Origin: Desulfuromonadaceae bacterium
GTDB lineage: Bacteria; Desulfobacterota; Desulfuromonadia; Geobacterales; Pseudopelobacteraceae
Reading direction: 5' to 3'
Length of the DNA: 5,732 nt
NCBI GenBank assembly: GCA_028686145.1
Contig: JAQUCQ010000228.1
Coordinates: 1 to 5,732, forward strand
How positions within the stretch are numbered: position 1 is the stretch's first letter; each line of letters opens with the position of its first letter. The position numbers were made by a program, and so were the translations under genes. Below the pieces are notes generated by a model. That model made no database searches. It had not been told where the DNA came from and saw only the letters and a program-made list of their open reading frames with translations. This document shows positions 1-5,732 of the stretch, in pieces.

Positions 1-608
1 CCATGGGTCCTGATGAAACGGACCGGACCGACCTCGGCCAGAATGCTGTCAATAGCCTCCAGCAACTGCCCGGTTACAGATGAATAGCTGGCGCGATACT
101 CATCAGGTATGAAACGCTCTTCAATCCGCCGCACGCTGTTGGTACCGAAACTCTGCCTGTCAAGCACCGGGCGATGCTTAAACGGCTTGACCGCACCGGT
201 ACCATGAATCCGCCCCAACAACCGGCCCAATATTTTCAGATTGTCGAGGTTGTCGAACTCCGGGGCATGCCCTCCCTGCCGTGGATACAGTGCAAAATAA
301 AACCCGGCGTACTGCAACAGGCTTGTGCCGTCAGGATTTCTGAGAGGAGCAACGATGGGAAGTTCATGTTCGACAAGCTCAAAACAGAAGCTGTGTTCCT
401 CCAGGATCTGCTGTTCGTTCCAGCGCTCCGGACGATAAAACTTGGCTATGAGGGGCTGTGATTCATCAATGCCAACCTGATAGACGCGGTTTTCATAGCT
501 GTTAAGCGCAAATATGCGGCGATCACAGACGAAGCCCCGGCTTTCTATGGCATCCATAACCAAGGTGGGGGTGAGACGCTGAAACGGATGTTCGCTCTGG
601 GTTGTCAT
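1..608 (-). CDS. srkA: Stress response kinase A (SrkA/YihE/RdoA family), 3'-truncated by window edge
   Basis: Translating the minus strand from the ATG at 608-606 gives 202 uninterrupted codons up to the window edge, beginning MTTQSEHPFQRLTPTLVMDA. Recalled E. coli SrkA matches in several places: LNSYENRVYQ (residues 35-44, nucleotide-loop region), KFYRPERW (56-63, with the probable ATP-binding lysine K56), QILEEH (67-72), GFYFALYP (102-109) and GRLLGRIHGTG (128-138). The family is a cytosolic Ser/Thr protein kinase with an aminoglycoside-phosphotransferase-like fold; in E. coli it protects against stress-induced death, including by antagonising MazEF. The reading ends at ...RTH, so the catalytic HGDxHxGN loop lies just outside; E. 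coli SrkA is about 328 residues, so roughly 60% is present. An AGGA Shine-Dalgarno at 618-615, six nt before the ATG, supports the start. The gene is divergent from rsgA. Family assignment is firm; the kinase's target is unknown. Confidence 0.92.
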   Translation of the reverse strand, partial: MTTQSEHPFQRLTPTLVMDAIESRGFVCDRRIFALNSYENRVYQVGIDESQPLIAKFYRPERWNEQQILEEHSFCFELVEHELPIVAPLRNPDGTSLLQYAGFYFALYPRQGGHAPEFDNLDNLKILGRLLGRIHGTGAVKPFKHRPVLDRQSFGTNSVRRIEERFIPDEYRASYSSVTGQLLEAIDSILAEVGPVRFIRTH

Positions 609-635
609 GACAGGTCCTGTTGTACAGCTCATTCA

Positions 636-641
636 ATTATA
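636..641 (-). promoter_or_regulatory. Probable -10 element for srkA
   Basis: On the minus strand this hexamer reads TATAAT, a perfect sigma70 -10 match. It would start transcription near 629, leaving a leader of about 20 nt that includes the AGGA ribosome binding site. I see no good -35 hexamer at 16-18 bp upstream, so the promoter is either weak or activator-dependent. This is a prediction from sequence alone. Confidence 0.45.
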
Positions 642-670
642 CGGACAGTATGGCCTCATTCACCCGGCCG

Positions 671-706
671 TGCTAGGTTATTGTGACTTTGTATGCTAGA
701 TTATTG
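671..706 (+). repeat. Pair of 13-bp direct repeats, 23-bp period, in the srkA-rsgA control region
   Basis: TGCTAGGTTATTG at 671-683 and TGCTAGATTATTG at 694-706 match at 12 of 13 positions. Their start-to-start distance of 23 bp is close to two helical turns, so both copies would face nearly the same side of the DNA. They lie between the divergent srkA and rsgA genes and just before an extended -10-like sequence. This layout suits a site bound by a regulatory protein dimer or two adjacent dimers, but it could also be a small chance duplication. No regulator is recognised. Confidence 0.5.
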
Positions 707-713
707 CTATGAT
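705..713 (+). promoter_or_regulatory. Possible extended -10 promoter for the rsgA operon
   Basis: TGCTATGAT fits the extended -10 pattern TGnTATAAT with one mismatch. No good -35 is seen at normal spacing, which an extended -10 may tolerate. Transcription would begin near 720, placing the ATG at 709 upstream of the transcript. That supports starting rsgA at 781 rather than at 709. The element overlaps the last bases of the second direct repeat, so a protein bound there could block or recruit polymerase. Low certainty. Confidence 0.3.
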
Positions 714-730
714 GTCAAGGTCACCAGCGA

Positions 731-784
731 ATGACAACTCGCAAGGGGACAATTCTTTCAAGAAAACGGAACACCACCACATGA
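731..784 (+). CDS. Possible 17-residue leader ORF overlapping the rsgA start
   Basis: A short frame starts at ATG 731 and encodes MTTRKGTILSRKRNTTT, ending at TGA 782-784. That stop shares four bases (ATGA) with the chosen rsgA start at 781, a typical arrangement for translational coupling. An AAGG sequence at 717-720 lies ten nt before the ATG and could serve as a ribosome binding site. The peptide has five basic and six threonine residues and resembles no known protein. The rsgA ATG itself has only a poor Shine-Dalgarno, so re-initiation after this ORF would explain its translation. A chance ORF of this length is quite possible, and if transcription starts near 720 its own ribosome binding site would sit at the mRNA end. 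Confidence 0.3.
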   Translation: MTTRKGTILSRKRNTTT

Positions 785-1680
785 GCAGTTTTACACCTAA
801 CGGCCTGATAGTTGCCCATCACGGCATCTCCGTTGAAGTTTTGTTTGATAACGGTACGCGCAGAATGGTGCGGGTCAAACGCAACTCCGGCCATGTGGTC
901 GGCGACAACGTCGTTGTCACCGGCGAAGTTTTGAAACGTTTACCCCGGCGAACAGAATTGCAGCGGCGTGATGCCAGGAACGGCATCCACCTGGTAGCGG
1001 CAAACCTGGACGTCCTTGGAATAGTTGTCGCACCGCTATCGCCGGGAGGGTTTATTGACCGGGCAATTGTCGCCGCACGTTCAGCGATGTTACAACCATT
1101 TCTGGTGATTAATAAATGTGACCTCGAAGGAACTGCAGAAATGCTGAACGAACTAAGCAGGGTATATGGTAGCTCTGTTCCAATATTTCCAATCAGTGCC
1201 GCCGAGCGTAGCGGCCTTGCCCCTCTGGAAGAATTTTTGAGCGCAGGGCGTCGCGGCGCCTTTGTCGGCACGACCGGAGTCGGCAAAAGCTCCCTGCTGA
1301 ACGCACTCTGCCCGGATATAGACCTTAAAGTCGGAAGCGTCAGCCTCTACAAAAGCATGGGACGACATACCACGACCGTTTCGACACTGCATGCACTTTC
1401 GGGAGGAGGAGAGCTGGTAGACACTCCCGGTTTCCGCGATTTCGGTCTTGTTGATATTACCGTTGAAGAGCTTGCCGAATATTTCCCCGGTTTTGAAGCT
1501 CACCGGGACGTACCCTGTAAATTCCGCAACTGCCGCCACCGTACCGAACCGGGCTGTGCCGTACTTACGCTTGTTGAACAGGAGCGCATCCCGGCAGAGC
1601 GATACACCACCTACATGGAAATTCTCGGAGAGGTGGAAAGCCATCAGGCGGCTGCCCGTAGCAGAGATTGGAAAAACTAG
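781..1680 (+). CDS. rsgA: Ribosome small subunit-dependent GTPase A (RsgA/YjeQ)
   Basis: This is a 299-residue circularly permuted GTPase that acts in late 30S ribosomal subunit maturation and releases assembly factors on GTP hydrolysis. An N-terminal OB-fold-like region (about 1-75) precedes the GTPase motifs, which appear in the permuted order typical of the family: G4 NKCD (111-114), G5 ISA (138-140), G1/P-loop GTTGVGKSS (163-171), probable G2 within GRHTTT (194-199) and G3 DTPG (214-217). A C-terminal zinc-binding segment follows, with C246, C251, H253 and C259. Length is normal for the family. An in-frame ATG at 709 would add 24 residues with low-complexity, non-conserved look and no ribosome binding site; the start at 781 (MSSFTPNGLIVAHHG) places the OB fold at the usual distance. 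Neither start has a strong Shine-Dalgarno. It is the first gene of a probable operon with the downstream pyrophosphatase, 31 nt away. Function is certain, the exact start less so. Confidence 0.96.
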   Translation: MSSFTPNGLIVAHHGISVEVLFDNGTRRMVRVKRNSGHVVGDNVVVTGEVLKRLPRRTELQRRDARNGIHLVAANLDVLGIVVAPLSPGGFIDRAIVAARSAMLQPFLVINKCDLEGTAEMLNELSRVYGSSVPIFPISAAERSGLAPLEEFLSAGRRGAFVGTTGVGKSSLLNALCPDIDLKVGSVSLYKSMGRHTTTVSTLHALSGGGELVDTPGFRDFGLVDITVEELAEYFPGFEAHRDVPCKFRNCRHRTEPGCAVLTLVEQERIPAERYTTYMEILGEVESHQAAARSRDWKN

Positions 1681-1711
1681 CCGTATCAATTCACATCAGA
1701 GTGAGACTCCC

Positions 1712-3358
1712 ATGATCACAACCACCTATGTTATCGGCCACCGCAATCCAGACACCGATTCTATCGCCTCCGCAATCGGGTACGCCGCATTGAAGCAGCG
1801 TCTTGGAGACACCAGCGTCATTGCCGCCATGGCCGGGGCGCCTAATCCCCAGACCCGTTATATACTTGATCGCCTCGAAATTCCGGATCCGCTTTATCTG
1901 GCGGATGTCCATCCCAAAGTGCGCGACACCCTGAAACGGCAACCGGTAACAGTTGACCGCCAGGCTTCGGCCTACGAGGCTCTTGAATTGTTTAACAAGA
2001 GTGGTGTCCGGGTGCTGCCGGTGGTCGATGGTGAAAACAGGCCGTGCGGCATGATCTCGTTGTTGCGGTTGTCGGAAAGCTATCTCCTCCCCTGCCAGGA
2101 CAAAATCCGCCAGGTTACAATCACCCTGCCAAGCCTGGCCAGAACCCTCGCAGCACATATTGAAACCGGTAGCGGCGACAATACCACCTTTACCCTGAAC
2201 CTGTTTATTGGAGCAATGCTCGAGGAATCATTCAGCAACAGATTAGATGGCTATGACCCCCAAGAGCTGCTGATTATGACCGGTAATCGCCGTACAATCC
2301 AGTTGGCCGCCATTGAACGGGGCGTACGGATACTGGTAATAACCGGCGGACATCCCCTGGACAAAGACCTGTTTGATCTGGCCCAAAAGCAGAGGGTCAC
2401 TGTATTGCTGACACCACATGACACCGCGACTGCGGCTTGGTTGGCACGACTCTCCACACCTGCGGCTTGTCTTGCCGAACAGGAGTTTGCCGAAATCGGC
2501 GTAGACAAATCACTTGCCGCCCTGCGTCAGAAGCTGCTCGGGGCCAACGTATCGGCGGTACTGGCACTTGAGGAAGATGGAACACTTGCCGGCGTGGCAA
2601 CCAAGTCATCCCTCCTCGCGCCACTCCCCTACAGTTTGATTCTGATGGATCACAACGAATTGGGCCAGGCGGTTCCGGGTGCCGATCTGGTGGAAATCAC
2701 CGAGATCATCGACCACCACAAACTTGGTAACAACCACTCAAATACCCCGATTTCCTTTATCACTTCACCGGTCGGCAGCACCTGTACGCTGGTGGCCCGG
2801 CGCTATCGAGAATGCAATGTCGAACCGGACCGGCAGATTGCCGCGCTGCTGCTGGCCGGAATCCTCTCAGATACGGTTATTCTCAAATCACCCACCACCA
2901 CCGATATCGACCACCAGATGGCCGCTTGGCTGGAAGAACGCTCCGGAGTTATCGCTGCTGAATTCGGCCGCGATATCTTTGCCGCCAGCAGTTCACTCAA
3001 AAATTACGGGTCGGTTGACAGAGTTGTAACTGCCGATTTCAAGCTCTTCACGCATGAAAAATACAGCATTGGGATCGGGCAGGTCGAGGTGATCGGTTTT
3101 GACGAGTTCTACCGTATGAAAGATGAATTGCTGGCCGCATTGGCAGAGATCAAACGGCGCGACAATCTTTTCATCGCCGGACTGATGGTGACTGACATCA
3201 CCACCGAAACAACACTCTTTCTCGTAGAGGGGCATACCCGCATTGCCCATGTCATGGAATATCCTCAACTGGAACCGCATTTGTATGAACTGAAAAACGT
3301 CATGTCGCGCAAGAAGCAGATGGTACCGCACCTGCTCAAGATTTTGGCCAAGGTTTAG
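1712..3358 (+). CDS. ppaC: Manganese-dependent inorganic pyrophosphatase, family II with CBS and DRTGG regulatory domains
   Basis: This 548-residue cytosolic enzyme hydrolyses PPi to two phosphates. The DHH catalytic domain is split: its first part holds GHRNPDTDS (9-17, metal ligands H10, D14, D16). An insert follows with CBS1 (about 65-125), DRTGG (about 185-255) and CBS2 (about 260-305). The DHH domain then resumes with MDHNE (312-316), IDHH (333-336) and ILSDT (384-388). The DHHA2 domain (about 425-545) carries the substrate-binding SRKK (532-535). All expected catalytic residues are present, so it should be active. Characterised relatives, such as the Clostridium perfringens CBS-PPase, are inhibited by AMP and ADP and activated by ATP or diadenosine polyphosphates; similar control is inferred here. 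The frame stays open upstream to 1448 inside rsgA, but the start at 1712 puts the first metal motif at residue 9 and has a modest GTGAG site six nt before it. The CHAD gene begins 3 nt after its stop. Confidence 0.95.
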   Translation: MITTTYVIGHRNPDTDSIASAIGYAALKQRLGDTSVIAAMAGAPNPQTRYILDRLEIPDPLYLADVHPKVRDTLKRQPVTVDRQASAYEALELFNKSGVRVLPVVDGENRPCGMISLLRLSESYLLPCQDKIRQVTITLPSLARTLAAHIETGSGDNTTFTLNLFIGAMLEESFSNRLDGYDPQELLIMTGNRRTIQLAAIERGVRILVITGGHPLDKDLFDLAQKQRVTVLLTPHDTATAAWLARLSTPAACLAEQEFAEIGVDKSLAALRQKLLGANVSAVLALEEDGTLAGVATKSSLLAPLPYSLILMDHNELGQAVPGADLVEITEIIDHHKLGNNHSNTPISFITSPVGSTCTLVARRYRECNVEPDRQIAALLLAGILSDTVILKSPTTTDIDHQMAAWLEERSGVIAAEFGRDIFAASSSLKNYGSVDRVVTADFKLFTHEKYSIGIGQVEVIGFDEFYRMKDELLAALAEIKRRDNLFIAGLMVTDITTETTLFLVEGHTRIAHVMEYPQLEPHLYELKNVMSRKKQMVPHLLKILAKV

Positions 3359-3361
3359 CAG

Positions 3362-4207
3362 ATGCCGCCGGCAACGACCATAGAGCGTTCACAGGACACC
3401 GTTCTCACACAGTGGCAGGAACTGCTGCGTTTGCGGCGCAAAGTTCTGAACACCTCAGACCTTGAGGCCATTCATGACCTGCGAGTCACATCCCGCCGCC
3501 TCCGGGCCGCCGTGGGACTGTTCGAACTATGGATACTGCAAAAAAATGCTGCAGTGCTGAAGAAAAACTGTCGCAAACTGACACGGGTGCTGGGTGGTCT
3601 GCGGAATATTGATGAAGCGCTGCTTTTCTTCCGGTTGCATACTCCGGCCGAATCAGGAGGAGGGTATCAAATCTGCCGTATTCTTTCTGAGCAGCGCCCT
3701 CGAGAACTGAAACGGATAAAAAAGGCCCTCACTAAGTTGGACCATCGCCGCCTCAACCGGATGATGCAAAAAGCGGTGACAGGACTGAAAGAAAAGCTGC
3801 CTACCGACAGCGGGAGTCCCTCCCTGCCGGACTATTTTTCCGACATGAGCCTCAGACTTTTTCAACCGATACAAAACCTCCTGCCTGTTGCAACCTCCCC
3901 CAATATGCGTGAATCCCGTCACGCTCTTCGGATAGCCATAAAAAAATGGCGCTATTTCTTAGAAATCGTCGCACCGGTTCTGGAATGCGATTGCAGTTCG
4001 ACACTGGATCAGCTCAAGGAGTACCAGACCACATTGGGGAGAATGAATGACATCGTGGAGTTTAGGGCACTGTGCGGGAGCTTGCCGCTATCCAGGCACG
4101 AGCGGACATTTATCGAAACGACCCTGCATACAGAGGATAAACTGCTGCTGCAGAAACTAACCACGCTTATCAGACAGAAACCGTTGACTTATACCTGCCT
4201 CTCCTGA
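3362..4207 (+). CDS. CHAD domain protein, predicted polyphosphate-binding
   Basis: This 281-residue protein is essentially one CHAD domain: two alpha-helical halves rich in basic residues, with no signal peptide or membrane segment, so probably cytosolic. The first repeat shows AIHDLRVTSRRLRAA (36-50) followed by LGGLRNIDEAL (77-87). The second shows HALRIAIKKWRYFLE (187-201) followed by TTLGRMNDIVEF (223-234). The conserved His, Arg and Lys residues (H38, R41, R45, R46, R48; H187, R190, K194, K195, R197) are those expected to line the basic groove that binds polyphosphate in characterised CHAD proteins. No CYTH triphosphatase domain is attached, so no catalytic activity is predicted. The start lies 3 nt after the pyrophosphatase stop, with AAGG about ten nt upstream, implying translational coupling. 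In the first repeat the usual RD is RN (R81, N82). The CHAD assignment is firm; the biological role is inferred. Confidence 0.92.
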   Translation: MPPATTIERSQDTVLTQWQELLRLRRKVLNTSDLEAIHDLRVTSRRLRAAVGLFELWILQKNAAVLKKNCRKLTRVLGGLRNIDEALLFFRLHTPAESGGGYQICRILSEQRPRELKRIKKALTKLDHRRLNRMMQKAVTGLKEKLPTDSGSPSLPDYFSDMSLRLFQPIQNLLPVATSPNMRESRHALRIAIKKWRYFLEIVAPVLECDCSSTLDQLKEYQTTLGRMNDIVEFRALCGSLPLSRHERTFIETTLHTEDKLLLQKLTTLIRQKPLTYTCLS

Positions 4208-4282
4208 ACTCACCGCGGCAAGAAAGTCATACCTTTATTGGATCACTGGGACATCGCTCCCTATTTCACCTCTCACAGCATC
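4208..4282. other. Short convergent intergenic spacer without a clear terminator
   Basis: These 75 bases separate the ends of the convergent CHAD and metH genes. The only hairpin noticed is a weak 4-bp stem GGGA/TCCC (4248-4251 with 4258-4261) with no T tract on either strand. No convincing intrinsic terminator is seen, so termination is either Rho-dependent or by a structure I cannot detect by eye. No gene is visible here. Confidence 0.5.
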
Positions 4283-5732
4283 TTAGTGGGACACATCAAA
4301 ATAACGTCCTTGCGGGTGATGAAACACAAGAGCAGAAACACTGGCTTCCGGATCCATCATATCCCCTTCGGTCAAGTGAACACCGATCGTCTCCGGTTTC
4401 AGCAACCGGAACAGCTTCTGCTGGTCGGATAGCTCCGGGCAGGCCGGGTAACCGAAGGAAACCCGGATACCGTGGTATTCGGCGTTTAACAGCTGTTTTA
4501 TGGTTAGAGCGGGATCATCGACGATTCCCCACGACGTGCGTATCCGCTTATGCAGGAACTCGGCAGTGGCTTCCGCCAATTCCAGCGCCAGTGCCTGCAG
4601 CAGGTGCGAATTCAGATAATCTCCCGCTTCCTTCATCGCTTCAGCTTTTTCCCGCACTCCCTGGCCGCACGTCACCACAAACAGCGCCATGTTGTCGCGC
4701 ACACCACCAGAAGCAGGGTGAACAAAATCTGCCACGCAGAGCCGTTCCCCCACAGCCTGGCGCGAGAAGCTGATGCGTATGGATTCCTGCTCCGAATGAG
4801 CGGAATCAAACAGGATCAAATCATTGCCGTCACTATTGGTCGGATAGAAGCGGTAGAGCGCCTGCGGTTGAATCAATCGTTCGCGTTCAATTCGCGCCAA
4901 CATCTCTTCCACGGTGGCGTGCAGTTTGACCGCCTTATCATCACCCTCTCCCAGGAGTTTATCCACCGAGCCGGTCAACCCTAGATGCTTCGTGTAGAGC
5001 ATCTGACGGTTCAGGAAGGGGATAACCTGCTTGAGCGGAATGTCGCGCAGGATGTGCGGTTCGAAATCGGGCGGCAACAGAACCGGCTGGCCATAGTTCA
5101 GCAACGAACTGCCGTTCGTTGCCGGGGCAGCGGCAGGAGTGAGCGGTTTTCCGGCAGGCGTTTTCTGCTGCCGCAGGGCGGTCTCCGCTAGCAACAGCTT
5201 CCGCTCCGCGGGGTCAAACAACCGGTTCGCCAGTTCCAGCCCGGCCATGGCATCCTTGGCATACAGTACCGGCGCGCCATAGGCCGGGGCGATGCGGTTA
5301 TCGGCAAAATTGCGCGACAGCGCTGCGCCCCCCACCATCAGCGGCACGATTATACCGGCGGCTTTCAGGTCGGCCGCCGTGGTCTCCATCTGCAGGGCAC
5401 TTTTGACCAGCAGCCCCGAGAGGCCGATGAAATCAGGCTGTTCGCGCCGCGCCGCTTCTATAAGTGTCTCCGAACCGATCTTTATCCCCAAGTTGACCAC
5501 CTGGAAACCGTTGTTGGAAAGAATGATCTCTACGAGGTTTTTACCGATGTCATGCACATCCCCCTTGACCGTGGCCAGCAGCATCTTTCCCTTACTGGAG
5601 CTTTCCCCTTTTTCCAGATACGGCTGCAGATGGGCCACAGCAGCCTTCATCGCTTCGGCTGACTGCAGCACCTCGGCCACAATCAGCTGGTTGTCGTTAA
5701 ACAGCCGCCCTACCTCGGCCATACCGCTCATC
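4283..5732 (-). CDS. metH: Cobalamin-dependent methionine synthase, C-terminal part (B12-binding and reactivation domains)
   Basis: About 480 C-terminal residues of MetH, which moves a methyl group from 5-methyltetrahydrofolate through cobalamin to homocysteine. The piece begins in the helical cap (GMAEVGRLFN, then AEAMKAAVAHLQPYLE) over the cobalamin. The B12-binding Rossmann domain follows with GDVHDIGKN (57-65, where H60 is the lower axial cobalt ligand), LSGL (104-107) and VGGAALS (133-139). A Pro/Ala-rich linker (about 190-206) leads to the reactivation domain, with the S-adenosylmethionine-binding region YHGIRVSFGYPACPEL (419-434) and LTEGDMMDPEASVSALVF (453-470). The homocysteine and folate domains lie beyond the window. 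The first ATG at 5731 is not a real start, because its Met belongs to the conserved cap motif. The protein stops soon after GRYFDVSH, so it lacks the extra C-terminal tail of E. coli MetH. It needs a flavoprotein reductant for reactivation. It is convergent with the CHAD gene. Confidence 0.96.
   Translation of the reverse strand, partial: MSGMAEVGRLFNDNQLIVAEVLQSAEAMKAAVAHLQPYLEKGESSSKGKMLLATVKGDVHDIGKNLVEIILSNNGFQVVNLGIKIGSETLIEAARREQPDFIGLSGLLVKSALQMETTAADLKAAGIIVPLMVGGAALSRNFADNRIAPAYGAPVLYAKDAMAGLELANRLFDPAERKLLLAETALRQQKTPAGKPLTPAAAPATNGSSLLNYGQPVLLPPDFEPHILRDIPLKQVIPFLNRQMLYTKHLGLTGSVDKLLGEGDDKAVKLHATVEEMLARIERERLIQPQALYRFYPTNSDGNDLILFDSAHSEQESIRISFSRQAVGERLCVADFVHPASGGVRDNMALFVVTCGQGVREKAEAMKEAGDYLNSHLLQALALELAEATAEFLHKRIRTSWGIVDDPALTIKQLLNAEYHGIRVSFGYPACPELSDQQKLFRLLKPETIGVHLTEGDMMDPEASVSALVFHHPQGRYFDVSH

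Noticed and set aside
174..461. Plus-strand 95-residue open frame
   Set aside because: It lies entirely inside the minus-strand srkA coding region, has no family resemblance, and is an antisense shadow.
610..620. ACAGG-T-CCTGT inverted repeat before srkA
   Set aside because: The arms are only five bases and include the srkA ribosome binding site; too short to claim as an operator without conservation data.
1153..1689. Minus-strand 178-residue open frame opposite rsgA
   Set aside because: It is antisense to the conserved GTPase and zinc motifs, with no recognisable domain; the open frame follows from codon bias on the other strand.
1448..1711. 88-residue N-terminal extension of the pyrophosphatase frame inside rsgA
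   Set aside because: It overlaps the conserved rsgA C-terminus including the zinc-binding segment, and family II pyrophosphatases begin just before the GHRNPDTDS motif, matching the start at 1712.
4248..4261. Small GGGA/TCCC hairpin between the convergent genes
   Set aside because: The stem is only four base pairs and no T run follows on either strand, so it does not qualify as an intrinsic terminator.
4392..4410. Perfect 7-bp inverted repeat TCCGGTT/AACCGGA with a 5-base loop
   Set aside because: It lies within the conserved coding region of metH, has no T tract, and is far from the gene end, so it is unlikely to be a terminator; probably chance from codon choice.
4550..4984. Plus-strand 144-residue open frame
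   Set aside because: It is antisense to the well-conserved metH reactivation domain and shows no domain of its own.

Overview
The window looks like an ordinary chromosomal stretch of a Gram-negative, B12-using bacterium. The best guess is a Geobacter/Pelobacter-like member of the Desulfuromonadia (former Deltaproteobacteria). This rests on the family content: a CBS/DRTGG-type family II pyrophosphatase beside a CHAD protein, a B12-dependent MetH with a reactivation domain, and an SrkA-type kinase. It also rests on a moderate G+C content. It is an inference from gene types, because no rRNA or other phylogenetic marker is present.

Layout from left to right. (1) Positions 1-608, minus strand: the first 202 codons of a stress-response kinase A (SrkA/YihE/RdoA) homologue, cut by the window edge in its catalytic loop. 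(2) Positions 609-780: a divergent control region. It holds a consensus -10 for srkA, a 13-bp direct repeat with 23-bp period, an extended -10-like sequence, and a possible 17-codon leader ORF whose stop overlaps the rsgA start. (3) Positions 781-4207, plus strand: three close co-directional genes, probably one operon. They encode the ribosome-assembly GTPase RsgA, a nucleotide-regulated manganese-dependent inorganic pyrophosphatase (CBS-DRTGG-CBS inserted in DHH/DHHA2), and a stand-alone CHAD protein predicted to bind polyphosphate. Gaps are 31 and 3 nt. (4) Positions 4208-4282: a short convergent spacer with no convincing terminator. (5) Positions 4283-5732, minus strand: the C-terminal part of cobalamin-dependent methionine synthase MetH, with its 5' end outside the window.

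How the genes may work together: the central three share a phosphate, nucleotide and growth-rate theme. RsgA hydrolyses GTP during 30S maturation. The pyrophosphatase removes PPi made by biosynthesis, and in its family is tuned by adenine nucleotides through the CBS domains. CHAD domains bind polyphosphate. The tight coupling of the last two suggests a shared role in PPi/polyP homeostasis, but this is inferred from context. SrkA and MetH are flanking genes with no evident functional link.

No tRNA, rRNA, CRISPR array, insertion sequence, integrase or prophage gene was seen. No gene-free stretch exceeds about 175 bases. I found no strong evidence of a previously undescribed system. The most unusual signals are in the srkA-rsgA control region and the pyrophosphatase-CHAD pairing.
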